Virus record (IMG/VR): IMGVR_UViG_3300007346_000009
Span: 1 to 38,313 of that record
Origin: a virus
Length of the DNA: 38,313 nt
Strand: one strand, 5' to 3'
Shown in pieces: positions 24,091 through 31,437 of this stretch. The notes below the pieces were generated by a model. That model was given only the letters and a program-made list of their open reading frames with translations, did not search any database and was not told where the DNA came from. Within the stretch, counting starts at the first letter, position 1; each line of letters starts with the position of its first letter. Position numbers and translations under genes: made by a program.

Positions 24091-24507
24091 CTATATATTC
24101 TCTTTAAAATAAGGCTTGCAGAGCTTAATCGCGAGAGCGCATTCCTCGAGATCCATCATCCCGATATGGCACTCCACAGGATCCAGCCCCATCTGCTCTC
24201 CTAGCCACTTGTATGCAGCTCCTCGAGCCTTGTGTTTCGAGATGCCTCTCTTTGCCATCGCGAATCTCCACATCTGATCAAAATATCTGTGAACCTCTTT
24301 CCTCTTATTCCTCAGCTTAGCATCTGCCAGTGATCCGAGAGGAATCTGAGTGCCCTTGTGCACTCCCACGTATGCCTCGCAGGGATCGCAGCTCCAGCGA
24401 TATCCGAAATTGCTCTCAGTTAGTAATGGAGGATATCCACAGTAGGAACATATCCTCCCAGCCCTCACATCATCATCAGGAACATCTATCTGATATTTAT
24501 CAGCCAT
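24091..24507 (-). CDS. DUF3268-family zinc-finger protein
   Basis: About 138 residues from the ATG at 24507 (MADKYQID). The first half is the family signature: ICSYCGYPPLLTESNFGYRW-SCDPCEAYVGVHKGT and then PLGSLADAKLRNKRKEVHRYFDQMW, with two CxxC pairs forming a zinc site. The second half (KARGAAYKWLGEQMGLDPVECHIGMM) also matches. The family is frequent in phages beside recombination genes; its biochemical role is not established. It overlaps RusA by 8 bases. Confidence 0.8.
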   Translation of the reverse strand: MADKYQIDVPDDDVRAGRICSYCGYPPLLTESNFGYRWSCDPCEAYVGVHKGTQIPLGSLADAKLRNKRKEVHRYFDQMWRFAMAKRGISKHKARGAAYKWLGEQMGLDPVECHIGMMDLEECALAIKLCKPYFKENI

Positions 24508-24967
24508 TTCCTCTGATAGCATTCATCATCGATACTATATTATCTCTGATTGATTTGATCATTCCATACTCCCTCTCATCAGTAGGGATGTGGAGCTCGA
24601 TATATCCCTCATCTACCCACATTTTCTGAGCGTACAGATATGTACCCACGTGAGCATCATCCTGAGCTGATTTGTAAGCGATAGAATCTTTCACTGCTTT
24701 GATGAGATTATCGAGATCAGGTTTCTGCTGATGAATCATCCCTCTGTGAGCCTCTCGTTTCTTATTGCTCCAGCTCTTTGGCATAGGCATCCCGAAAATG
24801 AATCCGAGTGCAGGAGGGAGCTCTGAGAGCCCTTTCTTATTCGCCTCTAGTTTGATCTGATCTCTGAATGCGTGATACCTCTGCACTGCTGGAGATGGTT
24901 TCCATTTATCTCTCCGAGAGGAGCGAGGAGCTCCAATCGGATCGATATTGAATTTCAGCTCTTTCAT
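24500..24967 (-). CDS. rusA: RusA-like Holliday junction resolvase
   Basis: 155 residues. The hallmark KPDLDNLIKAVKDSI (with catalytic Asp pair) and a third acid in the QDDAHVG segment match RusA; the N-terminus FNIDPIGAPRSSRRDKW and MPMPKSWSNKKREAH are also typical. It cuts four-way junctions before packaging or after recombination. It sits between Gp157 and DUF3268 genes, downstream of ERF, forming a recombination module; the start overlaps the upstream stop by ATGA. Confidence 0.88.
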   Translation of the reverse strand: MKELKFNIDPIGAPRSSRRDKWKPSPAVQRYHAFRDQIKLEANKKGLSELPPALGFIFGMPMPKSWSNKKREAHRGMIHQQKPDLDNLIKAVKDSIAYKSAQDDAHVGTYLYAQKMWVDEGYIELHIPTDEREYGMIKSIRDNIVSMMNAIRGNG

Positions 24968-25461
24968 CTGATGCTGAGATTTTTGTTTTCCTCGAGTGAG
25001 AATCCCTCGATTTCCTCTCCTGCCTTGAGAGCTGATGTGATTGTGCTCTTATCGAGCTCCACTTTTTTTCGGAGGTATTTCTCATCCAGTTTCGTGATAT
25101 CCACATCCTCAGCCTGTGCCAGTTTCGTGCTCTTTCTGAATCCGATAGTGAACAGATCTCCCGAGATTTTCTCTTTCTCGTGCAGCCTCATCGAGCTGGA
25201 GAGATTCTCTTTCAGCCTATCGATGATATTCTGATCTGTTTTGTTCAGCTTTCCCATCCGAGCGATTTCAGATTTTCGTGCCTCCACATTTGCCTCATAC
25301 TGTTTGATCATCATACAGTATTTTTCTGCTTTCGTTTCTAGCTCAGCCTCTGAGATATCCAGCATCCTCTCCAGTGTTTCATCTAGAATGCCATCAGCCT
25401 CCTCCATTTGCTCCATCAGGATGATGTACTCCTGATCTATTTGATACAGTGATTTTTTCAT
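24964..25461 (-). CDS. Siphovirus Gp157-like protein
   Basis: 165 residues: long N-terminal coiled coil (DQEYIILMEQMEEADGILDE ... ISEAELETKAEKYCMMIKQYEANVEARKSEI), then MRLHEKEKISGDLFTIGFRKSTKLAQAEDVDITKLDEKYL, and a basic C-terminal part. This matches the Gp157 family, commonly next to ERF or other annealing proteins. Role in recombination is suggested by context only. Confidence 0.75.
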   Translation of the reverse strand: MKKSLYQIDQEYIILMEQMEEADGILDETLERMLDISEAELETKAEKYCMMIKQYEANVEARKSEIARMGKLNKTDQNIIDRLKENLSSSMRLHEKEKISGDLFTIGFRKSTKLAQAEDVDITKLDEKYLRKKVELDKSTITSALKAGEEIEGFSLEENKNLSIR

Positions 25462-25481
25462 TTTTACTCTCTTTTTTTTGG

Positions 25482-26159
25482 TTATTGATTTAGTTTCTTT
25501 TTAAGCTCATCAGCATCGTTTTTCAATTTCTCAGCATTCGCTTTCGATAGCTTGTATTTTTGATATACACCTTTGAACTCATTCCCAGCAGCGATCCAGC
25601 TCACGATTTTATCCCATCTGCCATCTGCATCATTCGGATTCAACCATAGGCGATCATCATTCTCCTGCTGCTTAGCTGGAGCTGATTTTTGAGCTTTAGA
25701 TGCTGATTGAGATTTTGAATCGGGATCACTCTCATCTCTACTCGTTACTTTGAACAGTTTGAAATAGAAATACTTAGAGCATTGCGTCACAGCCTGCTGG
25801 AATGATTTCCCTCCAGTATCCTGCTCTGCTCCCACGAACTGCCTGATCTCCCGATGCCCAGTTTCTAGATCAGTAATCTCAAAAGCCATTTTCACAATTG
25901 ATCTGATCACTTGTTTCCCTTTGGCATCTACACTCTCTCTCTCCTCATAATCAATCACATCAGATGTGATGCTGAGCAGATGATCTCCCAGTTTCTGCCT
26001 GAGTGATGCAGTGAGCTGATCATTTGATATGTAGTCGTATTTCGTGAAATCATTCCTCCCATCTTTCGCGAGAGTTCCGATATCTTTCGCCATCAATTCG
26101 ATTTTAATCCCGAGAGCTGCTCTGAGCTCTGCCTCTGTTTTTTCTGCTTTTCCAGCCAT
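25482..26159 (-). CDS. ERF-superfamily single-strand annealing protein
   Basis: 225 residues from the ATG at 26159, chosen because AAAAACAGAGAAAAAATG immediately precedes it; a frame extension to 26225 runs into the upstream gene. Core: DFTKYDYISNDQLTASLRQKLGDHLLSI ... VKMAFEITDLETGHREIRQFVGAEQD ... SFQQAVTQCSKYFYFKLFKV, the ERF-type pattern. A Ser/Lys/Gln-rich linker and a C-terminal helical domain (DGRWDKIVSWIAAGNEF ... SKANAEKLKNDADELKKKL) follow. It anneals complementary single strands in phage recombination, with Gp157 and RusA downstream. Confidence 0.78.
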   Translation of the reverse strand: MAGKAEKTEAELRAALGIKIELMAKDIGTLAKDGRNDFTKYDYISNDQLTASLRQKLGDHLLSITSDVIDYEERESVDAKGKQVIRSIVKMAFEITDLETGHREIRQFVGAEQDTGGKSFQQAVTQCSKYFYFKLFKVTSRDESDPDSKSQSASKAQKSAPAKQQENDDRLWLNPNDADGRWDKIVSWIAAGNEFKGVYQKYKLSKANAEKLKNDADELKKKLNQ

Positions 26160-26172
26160 TTTTTCTCTGTTT

Positions 26173-26502
26173 TTACTTGTTTCTGTTTGATCTCTCCTGC
26201 ACTCTGATTCTGAAATACCCATCATACTCAGGATGTACTTTCATAAATTTCCGAGCATAATCAGGAGTGAAAGTATTATTCACTTTGAATCCCTCAGGGA
26301 AATCTGCATTCACTCCAGTATGCCAGCGAATGAGCTCGAAAATGGAGCGAGCTCCATAATTTTTGAATCCTTTCTTTATCGCTTTAAACGTGAATCTCTC
26401 GAATGCCTCCCACACTTGTGGATGATCCTGATCATATATCTCAAACTCTGAGAGCTCTTTAAGAGGCTCGAAAGTTATATCTGTATTTGTTTTATTTCCC
26501 AT
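26173..26502 (-). CDS. conserved phage protein of unknown function
   Basis: 109 residues from the ATG at 26502, two bases after the preceding stop. PQVWEAFERFTFKAIKKGFKNYGARSIFELIRWHTGV ... FKVNNTFTPDYARKFMKVHPEYDGYFRIRVQ is a pattern I know from many phage early regions but without assigned function. It is directly upstream of the ERF gene. Confidence 0.65.
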   Translation of the reverse strand: MGNKTNTDITFEPLKELSEFEIYDQDHPQVWEAFERFTFKAIKKGFKNYGARSIFELIRWHTGVNADFPEGFKVNNTFTPDYARKFMKVHPEYDGYFRIRVQERSNRNK

Positions 26503-26504
26503 AA

Positions 26505-26867
26505 TTAGTGCACTTGAGTATCCTCCCATACTTGAGAGATTTTCCATTTTGAACCCTTGATTGTGAATCTGATATCCTCATCTGATCCATCTATATTCTC
26601 GTGCAGCATCATCCAGCAGTATGGGCTGAACTCAGATGGTGAGTACATAGTCGTATTGGTTATTTCTGCCAGCTCTTTGATCACATCAGTATCCGCTTTC
26701 AGCTCCAGTGATGCTGATCCTTTTAATGATGATATCCCTCCCAGTGATTTGAGAGCCTCCTCCAGTGTGGAGTGAATCAGAATCATCTCGTTGAGTAGCT
26801 TATCAGCCCCATCCGATATCTGTTCTCCCCTAGCTTTTTCGATGAATTGTGAAATTTCTTTTCTCAT
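26505..26867 (-). CDS. hypothetical protein
   Basis: 120 residues: a helical N-terminal half (ISQFIEKARGEQISDGADKLLNEMILIHSTLEEALKSLGG) and a C-terminal part with YSPSEFSPYCWMMLHENIDG. Start preceded by AAAAACAGAGAAAAAATG. No domain recognised. Confidence 0.55.
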   Translation of the reverse strand: MRKEISQFIEKARGEQISDGADKLLNEMILIHSTLEEALKSLGGISSLKGSASLELKADTDVIKELAEITNTTMYSPSEFSPYCWMMLHENIDGSDEDIRFTIKGSKWKISQVWEDTQVH

Positions 26868-26974
26868 TTTTTCTCTGTTTTTATCTGTTTTTAGATTTGT
26901 TTTTCGTTTTTCTTTACTCGAGCTTTGTGGCTCGTTGGTGATTTTCCTCTCTGTTTTGACCCAATGAATCGCGA

Positions 26975-26999
26975 GGGCTGCTCTTGATTGAGTAGCCCT
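26975..26999. other. hairpin in the 26868-27003 intergenic region
   Basis: AGGGCTGCTC (26975-26984) pairs with GAGTAGCCCT (26990-26999), one G-T pair, with a 5-base loop. TTTCTTT follows on the plus strand only, opposite to gene direction, so it is not an obvious terminator of the minus-strand operon. A second AAAACAGAGAGGAAAATC motif lies just beyond it without an ATG. Confidence 0.45.
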
Positions 27000-27003
27000 T
27001 TCT

Positions 27004-27222
27004 TTATAGTGCCACTTTTTGAATCAATTTCCGAGCCTCCCTCATCACACGAGAGTGCCTCTTATCCCATCGCTTAATCTGCCCTTTTAGAGTTCGCTGC
27101 ACGAGCTGCTGATCATAACCTGTGAGCTCCACGATTTTCGTGATACCTCCACTCGGGAGAGCTGCTTTCACTTTAACGCATTCGGATGCCTCCTCTGATT
27201 TTTGTTTTCTGAATTTCTCCAT
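27004..27222 (-). CDS. small HTH transcriptional regulator candidate
   Basis: 72 residues, basic. ALPSGGITKIVELTGYDQQLVQRTLKGQIKRW reads as a helix-turn-helix with a recognition helix (DQQLVQRTLKG), similar to LacI/Cro-type 'VSRVLRG' helices. It is the first gene after a good Bacteroidota promoter and a large inverted repeat, a layout typical of an autoregulated early regulator. Exact family not recognised. Confidence 0.55.
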   Translation of the reverse strand: MEKFRKQKSEEASECVKVKAALPSGGITKIVELTGYDQQLVQRTLKGQIKRWDKRHSRVMREARKLIQKVAL

Positions 27223-27243
27223 CTGTTTTATAAATTATTGGTT

Positions 27244-27275
27244 CAAAATTATATATTTTACTTATTCGTTCTCAA
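27244..27275 (-). promoter_or_regulatory. Bacteroidota-type promoter for the 27222 gene
   Basis: Minus strand: TTG (27275-27273), 21-bp spacer, TAATTTTG (27251-27244), then 21 bases to the ATG at 27222, which is preceded by AAAACAG. Fits the TTG-N19-21-TAnnTTTG consensus. Confidence 0.65.
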
Positions 27276-27314
27276 AACTCTGTTAATACTTTAAAAATTG
27301 ATCCCTGAGCCACT

Positions 27315-27357
27315 TTCTCTCTCCTGATGGTAGTATATACCACTGATGGAGAGAAAC
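27315..27357. repeat. nested inverted repeat upstream of the 27222 promoter
   Basis: Outer arms TTTCTCTC (27315-27322) and GAGAGAAA (27350-27357) are perfect complements; inner arms TGGTA (27329-27333) and TACCA (27339-27343) also pair; the spacers between arms are both six bases. The left arm overlaps the CCACTTTCTC repeat. It is a candidate operator or cruciform about 40 bp above the -33 box. Confidence 0.55.
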
Positions 27358-27361
27358 GCTC

Positions 27362-27763
27362 TCAGAGGCTCTCTGATGCTGATTCTAGCAGCCACTGAAA
27401 TTCTCTCCACTCGTTATCAGATAGGAAATCCCTGATCTGATCATACGATAGGCTCATCCACAGCCCTCTCACTTTCCATCTCTTTCCCTTGCTGATATAG
27501 TGCCTCAGCAGATGGAGCTGTATCTCGCTCATCATTTCTACTCGCTGAGGCACGAACTGGAATGATGGATATGCTTTCAGCAGATGTTTTTTGATTGCGA
27601 AGTATTCGCATTCATAGTGGATCTGATTTGAATCCTCATCTAGTTCCTGCACTACCCACGATTTAATGGATTTATCGTACCAGTATTTCCATCTTTTATC
27701 CTGATGAAAATGCATATATGTGATCCCACAGCTCATCCTATTTGATTTTGATTTTGATTCCAC
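27362..27763 (-). CDS. hypothetical protein
   Basis: 133 residues rich in Trp, Tyr and His (YMHFHQDKRWKYWYDKSIKSWVV ... SKGKRWKVRGLWMSLSYDQIRDFL). No domain recognised. The start overlaps the upstream gene by 31 bases; the stop lies 5 bases from the inverted repeat at 27315-27357. Confidence 0.55.
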   Translation of the reverse strand: MESKSKSNRMSCGITYMHFHQDKRWKYWYDKSIKSWVVQELDEDSNQIHYECEYFAIKKHLLKAYPSFQFVPQRVEMMSEIQLHLLRHYISKGKRWKVRGLWMSLSYDQIRDFLSDNEWREFQWLLESASESL

Positions 27764-28032
27764 GATAACATCACGAGCTCATCCCAGCTCCTCAGCTCTT
27801 TGTGCTGAACTTGAATGCCACTCCATCCACTCTGAGGAACTTTTATCCCATACGTTAATCTGATAAACGAAATAGCCTCTGATCGTGAGTTTTTGAATGC
27901 ATACAGGCTGCTCTGAATCTTTCCGTTTTTTTGAATCCTGCTCAGGATCCAGCACTGGAGAGAGCGATGCCACAGCATCACAGCTCTGTATTTTTGATTG
28001 ATGTATCCTCTCTGATTGTTGATTTTCATCAT
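27733..28032 (-). CDS. hypothetical protein
   Basis: 99 residues, basic with several Trp (YRAVMLWHRSLQCWILSRIQKNG, SGWSGIQVQHKELRSWDELVM). The layout resembles the following gene (W-x-x-S-x-x-CWxx segment near the N-terminus), so the two may be distant paralogues. Start preceded by AAAAACAGAAATG. Confidence 0.5.
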   Translation of the reverse strand: MMKINNQRGYINQKYRAVMLWHRSLQCWILSRIQKNGKIQSSLYAFKNSRSEAISFIRLTYGIKVPQSGWSGIQVQHKELRSWDELVMLSWNQNQNQIG

Positions 28033-28048
28033 TTCTGTTTTTATGGTT

Positions 28049-28978
28049 TTACTTTATTGATGCTCTTTCCTTTTTCAGTATGTGGAGCTCATCATACTTC
28101 TTAGGATCAATTTCTTTCACTCGCTGTATCACTGTTTGTTTCTCTCCCTGATATTCCTCGTGAGCTTTTACTGTGAATGATAGCTCACACTCATACTGAT
28201 CAGCTCTGTATGGAACGGATCCTTTATACACTAGAGTATCTCCCTGAGCTGTGATGAATTTCACGATGTAGAAAGTGCCGAAATTCCCATCAAATGATCT
28301 CGAGAAAACTCCAGTGCATTTCACATTTTTAATCCTATCCCCTACCTCTCCCACGTGATTTGATGATTTACCCTGAGCCTCTCTCTCTGCCTGTTTCTGC
28401 TTTCGCTCCTCTGCCTGTTTCTCGATTTTGAACGCCAGCTTTATCTGTTTCTCACTGATAGATCCATACTGCTGGAGCTTTATGCTCAGATCACTGCTGA
28501 TGTAGTGATCCACTCTCAGAGCTCTCTCCAGCCCTTTGTGATTGTCTAGGAATGCCTGTGCATCCTTTTTCGCTTGCCTCTTTTTCTGCACTCTGCCTAT
28601 TTTCTGCCTCGCTTTTAACGTGGTTTTGTGCATTGCATCCACTTTCTCCTGCCTGTATCCGATCATACTGGATGCACACTGAGTGCCGATGATGTGAGCT
28701 CTGCTGTTTTCCTGATTTTTCACGAGTGCGAAATACTTCATCGATTTTCCGCAGTGATTGCATCTAGTGCTGCCTGATCCCACTATACTCTCCAGCCAGC
28801 TCAGCTCTTTCTCTGATACATCTCCAGCAGTGAATGCATCTGTGAGATCAAAACGAGGGATTAAATAGATCCTGCCATCTGCATCCATATCAGGCTCAGG
28901 ATATCCCCATCCGATGATGATGTGATCCTCAGGGATCAGCTCGTAGTGCTTTGTGAAATTTTGGTTCTCTGTTTTCAT
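28049..28978 (-). CDS. zinc-finger and OB-fold-like DNA-binding protein
   Basis: 309 residues. Residues about 70-105 contain RCNHCGKSMKYFALVKNQE ... IGTQCASSM, a zinc-binding pattern. A very basic helical middle (about 110-215; KARQKIGRVQKKRQAKKDAQ, KQAEERKQKQAEREAQ) leads to a beta-rich C-terminal domain (VGDRIKNVKCTGVFSRSFDG ... FYIVKFITAQGDTLVYKG ... ELSFTVKAHEEYQGEKQTVI) that looks like an OB fold of single-stranded DNA-binding proteins. Start preceded by AAAACAGAGAACAGATG. A role in replication or recombination is inferred from these features and from the early position. Confidence 0.6.
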   Translation of the reverse strand: MKTENQNFTKHYELIPEDHIIIGWGYPEPDMDADGRIYLIPRFDLTDAFTAGDVSEKELSWLESIVGSGSTRCNHCGKSMKYFALVKNQENSRAHIIGTQCASSMIGYRQEKVDAMHKTTLKARQKIGRVQKKRQAKKDAQAFLDNHKGLERALRVDHYISSDLSIKLQQYGSISEKQIKLAFKIEKQAEERKQKQAEREAQGKSSNHVGEVGDRIKNVKCTGVFSRSFDGNFGTFYIVKFITAQGDTLVYKGSVPYRADQYECELSFTVKAHEEYQGEKQTVIQRVKEIDPKKYDELHILKKERASIK

Positions 28979-29007
28979 CTGTTCTCTGTTTTCAGTGATT
29001 GAATTGA

Positions 29008-29277
29008 TTATCTGTATATGATTGTGAAAGCGATACCTCTCCTGAGTTTTACGTGGAGCTTGTTATCCATACAGAGATCTAATCGCTGGAGGATGCCCTC
29101 GAATACTCTCACATCCTGCACCTCTTTCGCGAATCTGCTCACTCCGATGAGCTGTGATTTCTTACTCTTTGAATCAGGATAAAACCTGATCATATAGTTT
29201 CTACTTAAATCACTCACGAGCTCTGATGTAAGTGCCTCGAATGCTGTTGCTCCCGTTTGTAGTTTGTTGGAAATCAT
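29008..29277 (-). CDS. hypothetical early protein
   Basis: 89 residues from the ATG at 29277 (MISNKLQTG), chosen because AAAACAGAGAGAGATG precedes it; an upstream GTG-type start at 29304 would lie inside the -7 box. Mixed helix/strand sequence ending GIAFTIIYR; no domain recognised. It is the first gene downstream of the early promoter. Confidence 0.6.
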   Translation of the reverse strand: MISNKLQTGATAFEALTSELVSDLSRNYMIRFYPDSKSKKSQLIGVSRFAKEVQDVRVFEGILQRLDLCMDNKLHVKLRRGIAFTIIYR

Positions 29278-29301
29278 CTCTCTCTGTTTTGATTGTGAGT
29301 G

Positions 29302-29331
29302 CAAGTATATATATAAAATCTATATAATCAA
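29302..29331 (-). promoter_or_regulatory. main early promoter candidate
   Basis: Minus strand: TTG (29331-29329), 19-bp AT-rich spacer, TATACTTG (29309-29302; one mismatch to TAnnTTTG), then 24 bases to the ATG at 29277. It lies in the 196-bp gap between lysis and early genes, the only sizeable gap upstream of the early block. Confidence 0.6.
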
Positions 29332-29473
29332 CCTCACTCCGAGAGATTTATTTGATTTCGTTCTTAAAAACGAGTTATTTTTTTCTGAAATTGATTCTGA
29401 GCGATTATCTCCTGAGAATGGAGTATCTGTGCATCAGAATGCGAGAAAGTGGATGAGAGCTCACGAAATTAGC

Positions 29474-29902
29474 TCAGTGAGCCAGTGAGCCTATGGCATA
29501 GCCTGCTCCAGCAGAGCCTGCTCCGATGAGTACATATTTTCCCCAGCTCCATACTTTTTCCCATCTAGCTCTCCTCTTTTGCCTCTTGAGCTCTTTCTCT
29601 GTGAGCTCCACATCCTGCTCAGTGAGATCTATGATGGAATCCTGCTCCAGCTCGATATCAGCAGCAGCAGCCAGCTTTCGCTCCAGTGCCTTGATTTGAG
29701 TTGAATCGCTCTGATTTTGTTTCGTGAGATTGATGATCAGATCCGAGTTGATCCTATTCTCGAGATGTTCGCTCACGAGAAATTTCGTGAACTTTTCTGT
29801 GAGGCAGTAATGGAGAGTATCCTCAATATATCTGATGTGCTGCCCTGATACGTTTGAGCTCATCAAGCAGAGCAGTGCTATCCATTTGATCGATCCTTTC
29901 AT
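29474..29902 (-). CDS. spanin-like or lysis-associated membrane protein
   Basis: 142 residues. N-terminal signal-like segment (KGSIKWIALLCLMSSNVSG), central helical part (INLTKQNQSDSTQIKALERKLAAAADIELEQDSI), and a C-terminal transmembrane segment (YVLIGAGSAGAGYAIGSL) after a basic stretch (KRQKRRARWEKVWSW). It overlaps the preceding coiled-coil membrane gene by 80 bases in another frame, as spanin pairs do. No lipobox cysteine is evident, so an outer-membrane lipoprotein spanin is not supported directly. Confidence 0.5.
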   Translation of the reverse strand: MKGSIKWIALLCLMSSNVSGQHIRYIEDTLHYCLTEKFTKFLVSEHLENRINSDLIINLTKQNQSDSTQIKALERKLAAAADIELEQDSIIDLTEQDVELTEKELKRQKRRARWEKVWSWGKYVLIGAGSAGAGYAIGSLAH

Positions 29903-30209
29903 TTTGCTGCATTATTTTACGCTGGAGAGATTTATACTCCTGCATCAATTCTCGTTTCTCAGCTCGCTGTGATTTGATGATTTTATCCTGCTCTATTTGG
30001 AGCATTTTCAGCTCCCTGATGGATGCCCTGTGAGCGTTTTTCATCCTCGAGATTTCCTCTTTCCGGTCATCCACGAGATGCTGTTTCGCTTTCTCTAGCT
30101 GATGATTTTTGATGGAGAGATTCACTGATAGAATAATCAATCCCACGAGCAGAGCTCCAGCCAGTACAGGGAGCACAATATTCCTCACGATGTTTGATCT
30201 GATCATCAT
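29823..30209 (-). CDS. i-spanin-like (Rz-type) protein
   Basis: 128 residues. One N-terminal transmembrane segment (IVLPVLAGALLVGLIILSVNL) followed by a long periplasmic coiled coil (KNHQLEKAKQHLVDDRKEEI ... RAEKRELMQEYKSLQRKIMQQNERI), the build of inner-membrane spanins. It starts 4 bases into the end of the lysin candidate gene. Assignment by architecture and position, not sequence homology. Confidence 0.6.
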   Translation of the reverse strand: MMIRSNIVRNIVLPVLAGALLVGLIILSVNLSIKNHQLEKAKQHLVDDRKEEISRMKNAHRASIRELKMLQIEQDKIIKSQRAEKRELMQEYKSLQRKIMQQNERIDQMDSTALLDELKRIRAAHQIY

Positions 30210-30679
30210 ATCTCCATCCTCATCTGCCCCTCATCGAGATAATTGATCCACACATCATCTCCATCCAGTATCGCATCCCTGATGATCTGATAGAGCTCTT
30301 TATACGCTCCAGTGCTATCCCCAACGAATCCAGCTCCACTCCTGTTATTGTTGGCAGTGTTTCCCACGAGCAAACAGCCAGCAGTATCATCATCATCATT
30401 CCCTATGTGGATGAGGATATACTCGAAATCAGGAACATCCCTGATCCACAGCATTCCCTTGTGGAAATCAGCTCCGAATTTTTGCAGATATCGAGAATGA
30501 AATCCTCCCTCATTTCTCAGAGTGATCCTGTACCTCCCAGCAGGAATCCGAGTTTCTCCTCTCGCTTTTTTGGATCTGAACTCATCCTCTATCGTGTAGC
30601 ATTGAAAATCGCAATCGATAAAAAGCACTCCTAGAGTGCTCTCATTATTGCTCGAAAATCTCTGAACTGTTATCTCCAT
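30206..30679 (-). CDS. DUF5675-family protein, probable cell-wall lysin
   Basis: 157 residues. The motif YILIHIGNDDDDTAGCLLVG (about residues 92-111), with His96 and Cys106, matches DUF5675 and resembles the HxxxN...GC active site of YkuD-type L,D-transpeptidase folds. ETRIPAGRYRITLRNEGGF and a C-terminal AYKELYQIIRDAI are also typical. The family is common in Bacteroidota phages; enzymatic proof is lacking to my knowledge. Its position between holin-like and spanin-like genes supports a lysin role. A TAATTTTG box ends 4 bases before the start. Confidence 0.7.
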   Translation of the reverse strand: MEITVQRFSSNNESTLGVLFIDCDFQCYTIEDEFRSKKARGETRIPAGRYRITLRNEGGFHSRYLQKFGADFHKGMLWIRDVPDFEYILIHIGNDDDDTAGCLLVGNTANNNRSGAGFVGDSTGAYKELYQIIRDAILDGDDVWINYLDEGQMRMEI

Positions 30680-30683
30680 TTTT

Positions 30684-30691
30684 CAAAATTA
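30684..30691 (-). promoter_or_regulatory. candidate -7 box (TAATTTTG) before the lysin gene
   Basis: TTAATTTTGAAAAATG precedes the 30679 start, almost the same as the TTAATTTTGAGAAATG at 16755. No TTG at the usual distance. It could give a short-leader transcript for the lysis genes. Confidence 0.35.
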
Positions 30692-30697
30692 AGCAGA

Positions 30698-30925
30698 TTA
30701 TCGAGGATTTCTCATTCGCATTGCATCGCGCAGATTATGCTGTATTTCGTGATGCTGGAGCTGAATGGTATCCATCTCCTGCCCGAGAGAATCAGCAGCC
30801 TCGTGAACTTTCCTGCACTGCTGGAGCTGTATCTGATGTTCTGTATATGGTCGATTTTGTGGGCTGATATAATCAGCGAGGGCGAACATAAGCACGAACA
30901 AGATCGAGAGTTTCTTTCGTGTCAT
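30698..30925 (-). CDS. small membrane or exported protein of the lysis cassette
   Basis: 75 residues with an N-terminal hydrophobic signal/anchor (KKLSILFVLMFALADYIS) and a hydrophilic helical rest (IQLQQCRKVHEAADSLGQEMDTIQLQHHEIQHNL). It overlaps the preceding gene by 53 bases. Accessory lysis role inferred from place. Confidence 0.5.
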   Translation of the reverse strand: MTRKKLSILFVLMFALADYISPQNRPYTEHQIQLQQCRKVHEAADSLGQEMDTIQLQHHEIQHNLRDAMRMRNPR

Positions 30926-31193
30926 TTTTGATGTGCTTTAGGTCTGTTTTTACTTCCGTTAGTGTCACAGTATTAGCTTGAACCTGATCTCTCAGTGCTT
31001 TGTTCTCTCCTGATACCTCAGAGATTTCTCTGATGTTTGTATTTATCTGCTGATGCATTAAAGCTCTCTCCTCTTTAGCATCACCACTGAAAGAGTATAC
31101 TGCCCAAAGAGCAGCAGCGAATGGGAGTAAAATTTTCGCTCCATCTAAAAAGTACCCAGCAGCTTTCGCTGTTTTATCCGTTTCAATGCTCAT
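30873..31193 (-). CDS. holin-like or accessory lysis protein
   Basis: 106 residues. One transmembrane segment (AKILLPFAAALWAVYSF), then a coiled coil (HQQINTNIREISEVSGENKALRDQVQ ... LTEVKTDLKHIKNDTKETL) resembling XhlA/Bhl-type lysis proteins. Overlaps the preceding holin candidate by 11 bases. Assignment by architecture. Confidence 0.55.
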   Translation of the reverse strand: MSIETDKTAKAAGYFLDGAKILLPFAAALWAVYSFSGDAKEERALMHQQINTNIREISEVSGENKALRDQVQANTVTLTEVKTDLKHIKNDTKETLDLVRAYVRPR

Positions 31194-31437
31194 TTCTTTT
31201 TTCCCTTAGTTCCATTTGTTTATCAGCAGAGCCCTGAGAGCTCCCGAAAAAGTAGTTATAAACGGAGGAGATACAGCTCCCGATGAAAGCTCCTCCCACT
31301 ACATACGCGAGATCCTTATTATTATCAGGGATTTCACAGGTAAAAATAAGCACGAGAAAGATGATCAGAGCAATCATAGAGAATGCTGCGATCACTTTCC
31401 TCGCGTCACTTTTTGATATGGATTCCAGTGATTTCAT
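31183..31437 (-). CDS. holin candidate
   Basis: 84 residues from the ATG at 31437, in TAATG overlap with the preceding stop. Two transmembrane segments (VIAAFSMIALIIFLVLIFT and YVVGGAFIGSCISSVYNYFFG) and a charged C-terminus (ADKQMELREKRNEH): class II holin build. It starts the lysis cassette. Confidence 0.6.
   Translation of the reverse strand: MKSLESISKSDARKVIAAFSMIALIIFLVLIFTCEIPDNNKDLAYVVGGAFIGSCISSVYNYFFGSSQGSADKQMELREKRNEH

Noticed and set aside
25482-26225. Longer ERF protein starting at 26225
   Set aside because: The extra residues overlap the upstream gene, and the recurring AACAGAG start motif lies exactly before the ATG at 26159.
29358-29388. Plus-strand terminator-like hairpin (TCGTT-AACGA with following T run)
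   Set aside because: Only a 5-bp A/T-rich stem and no plus-strand gene upstream; kept out for weak support.
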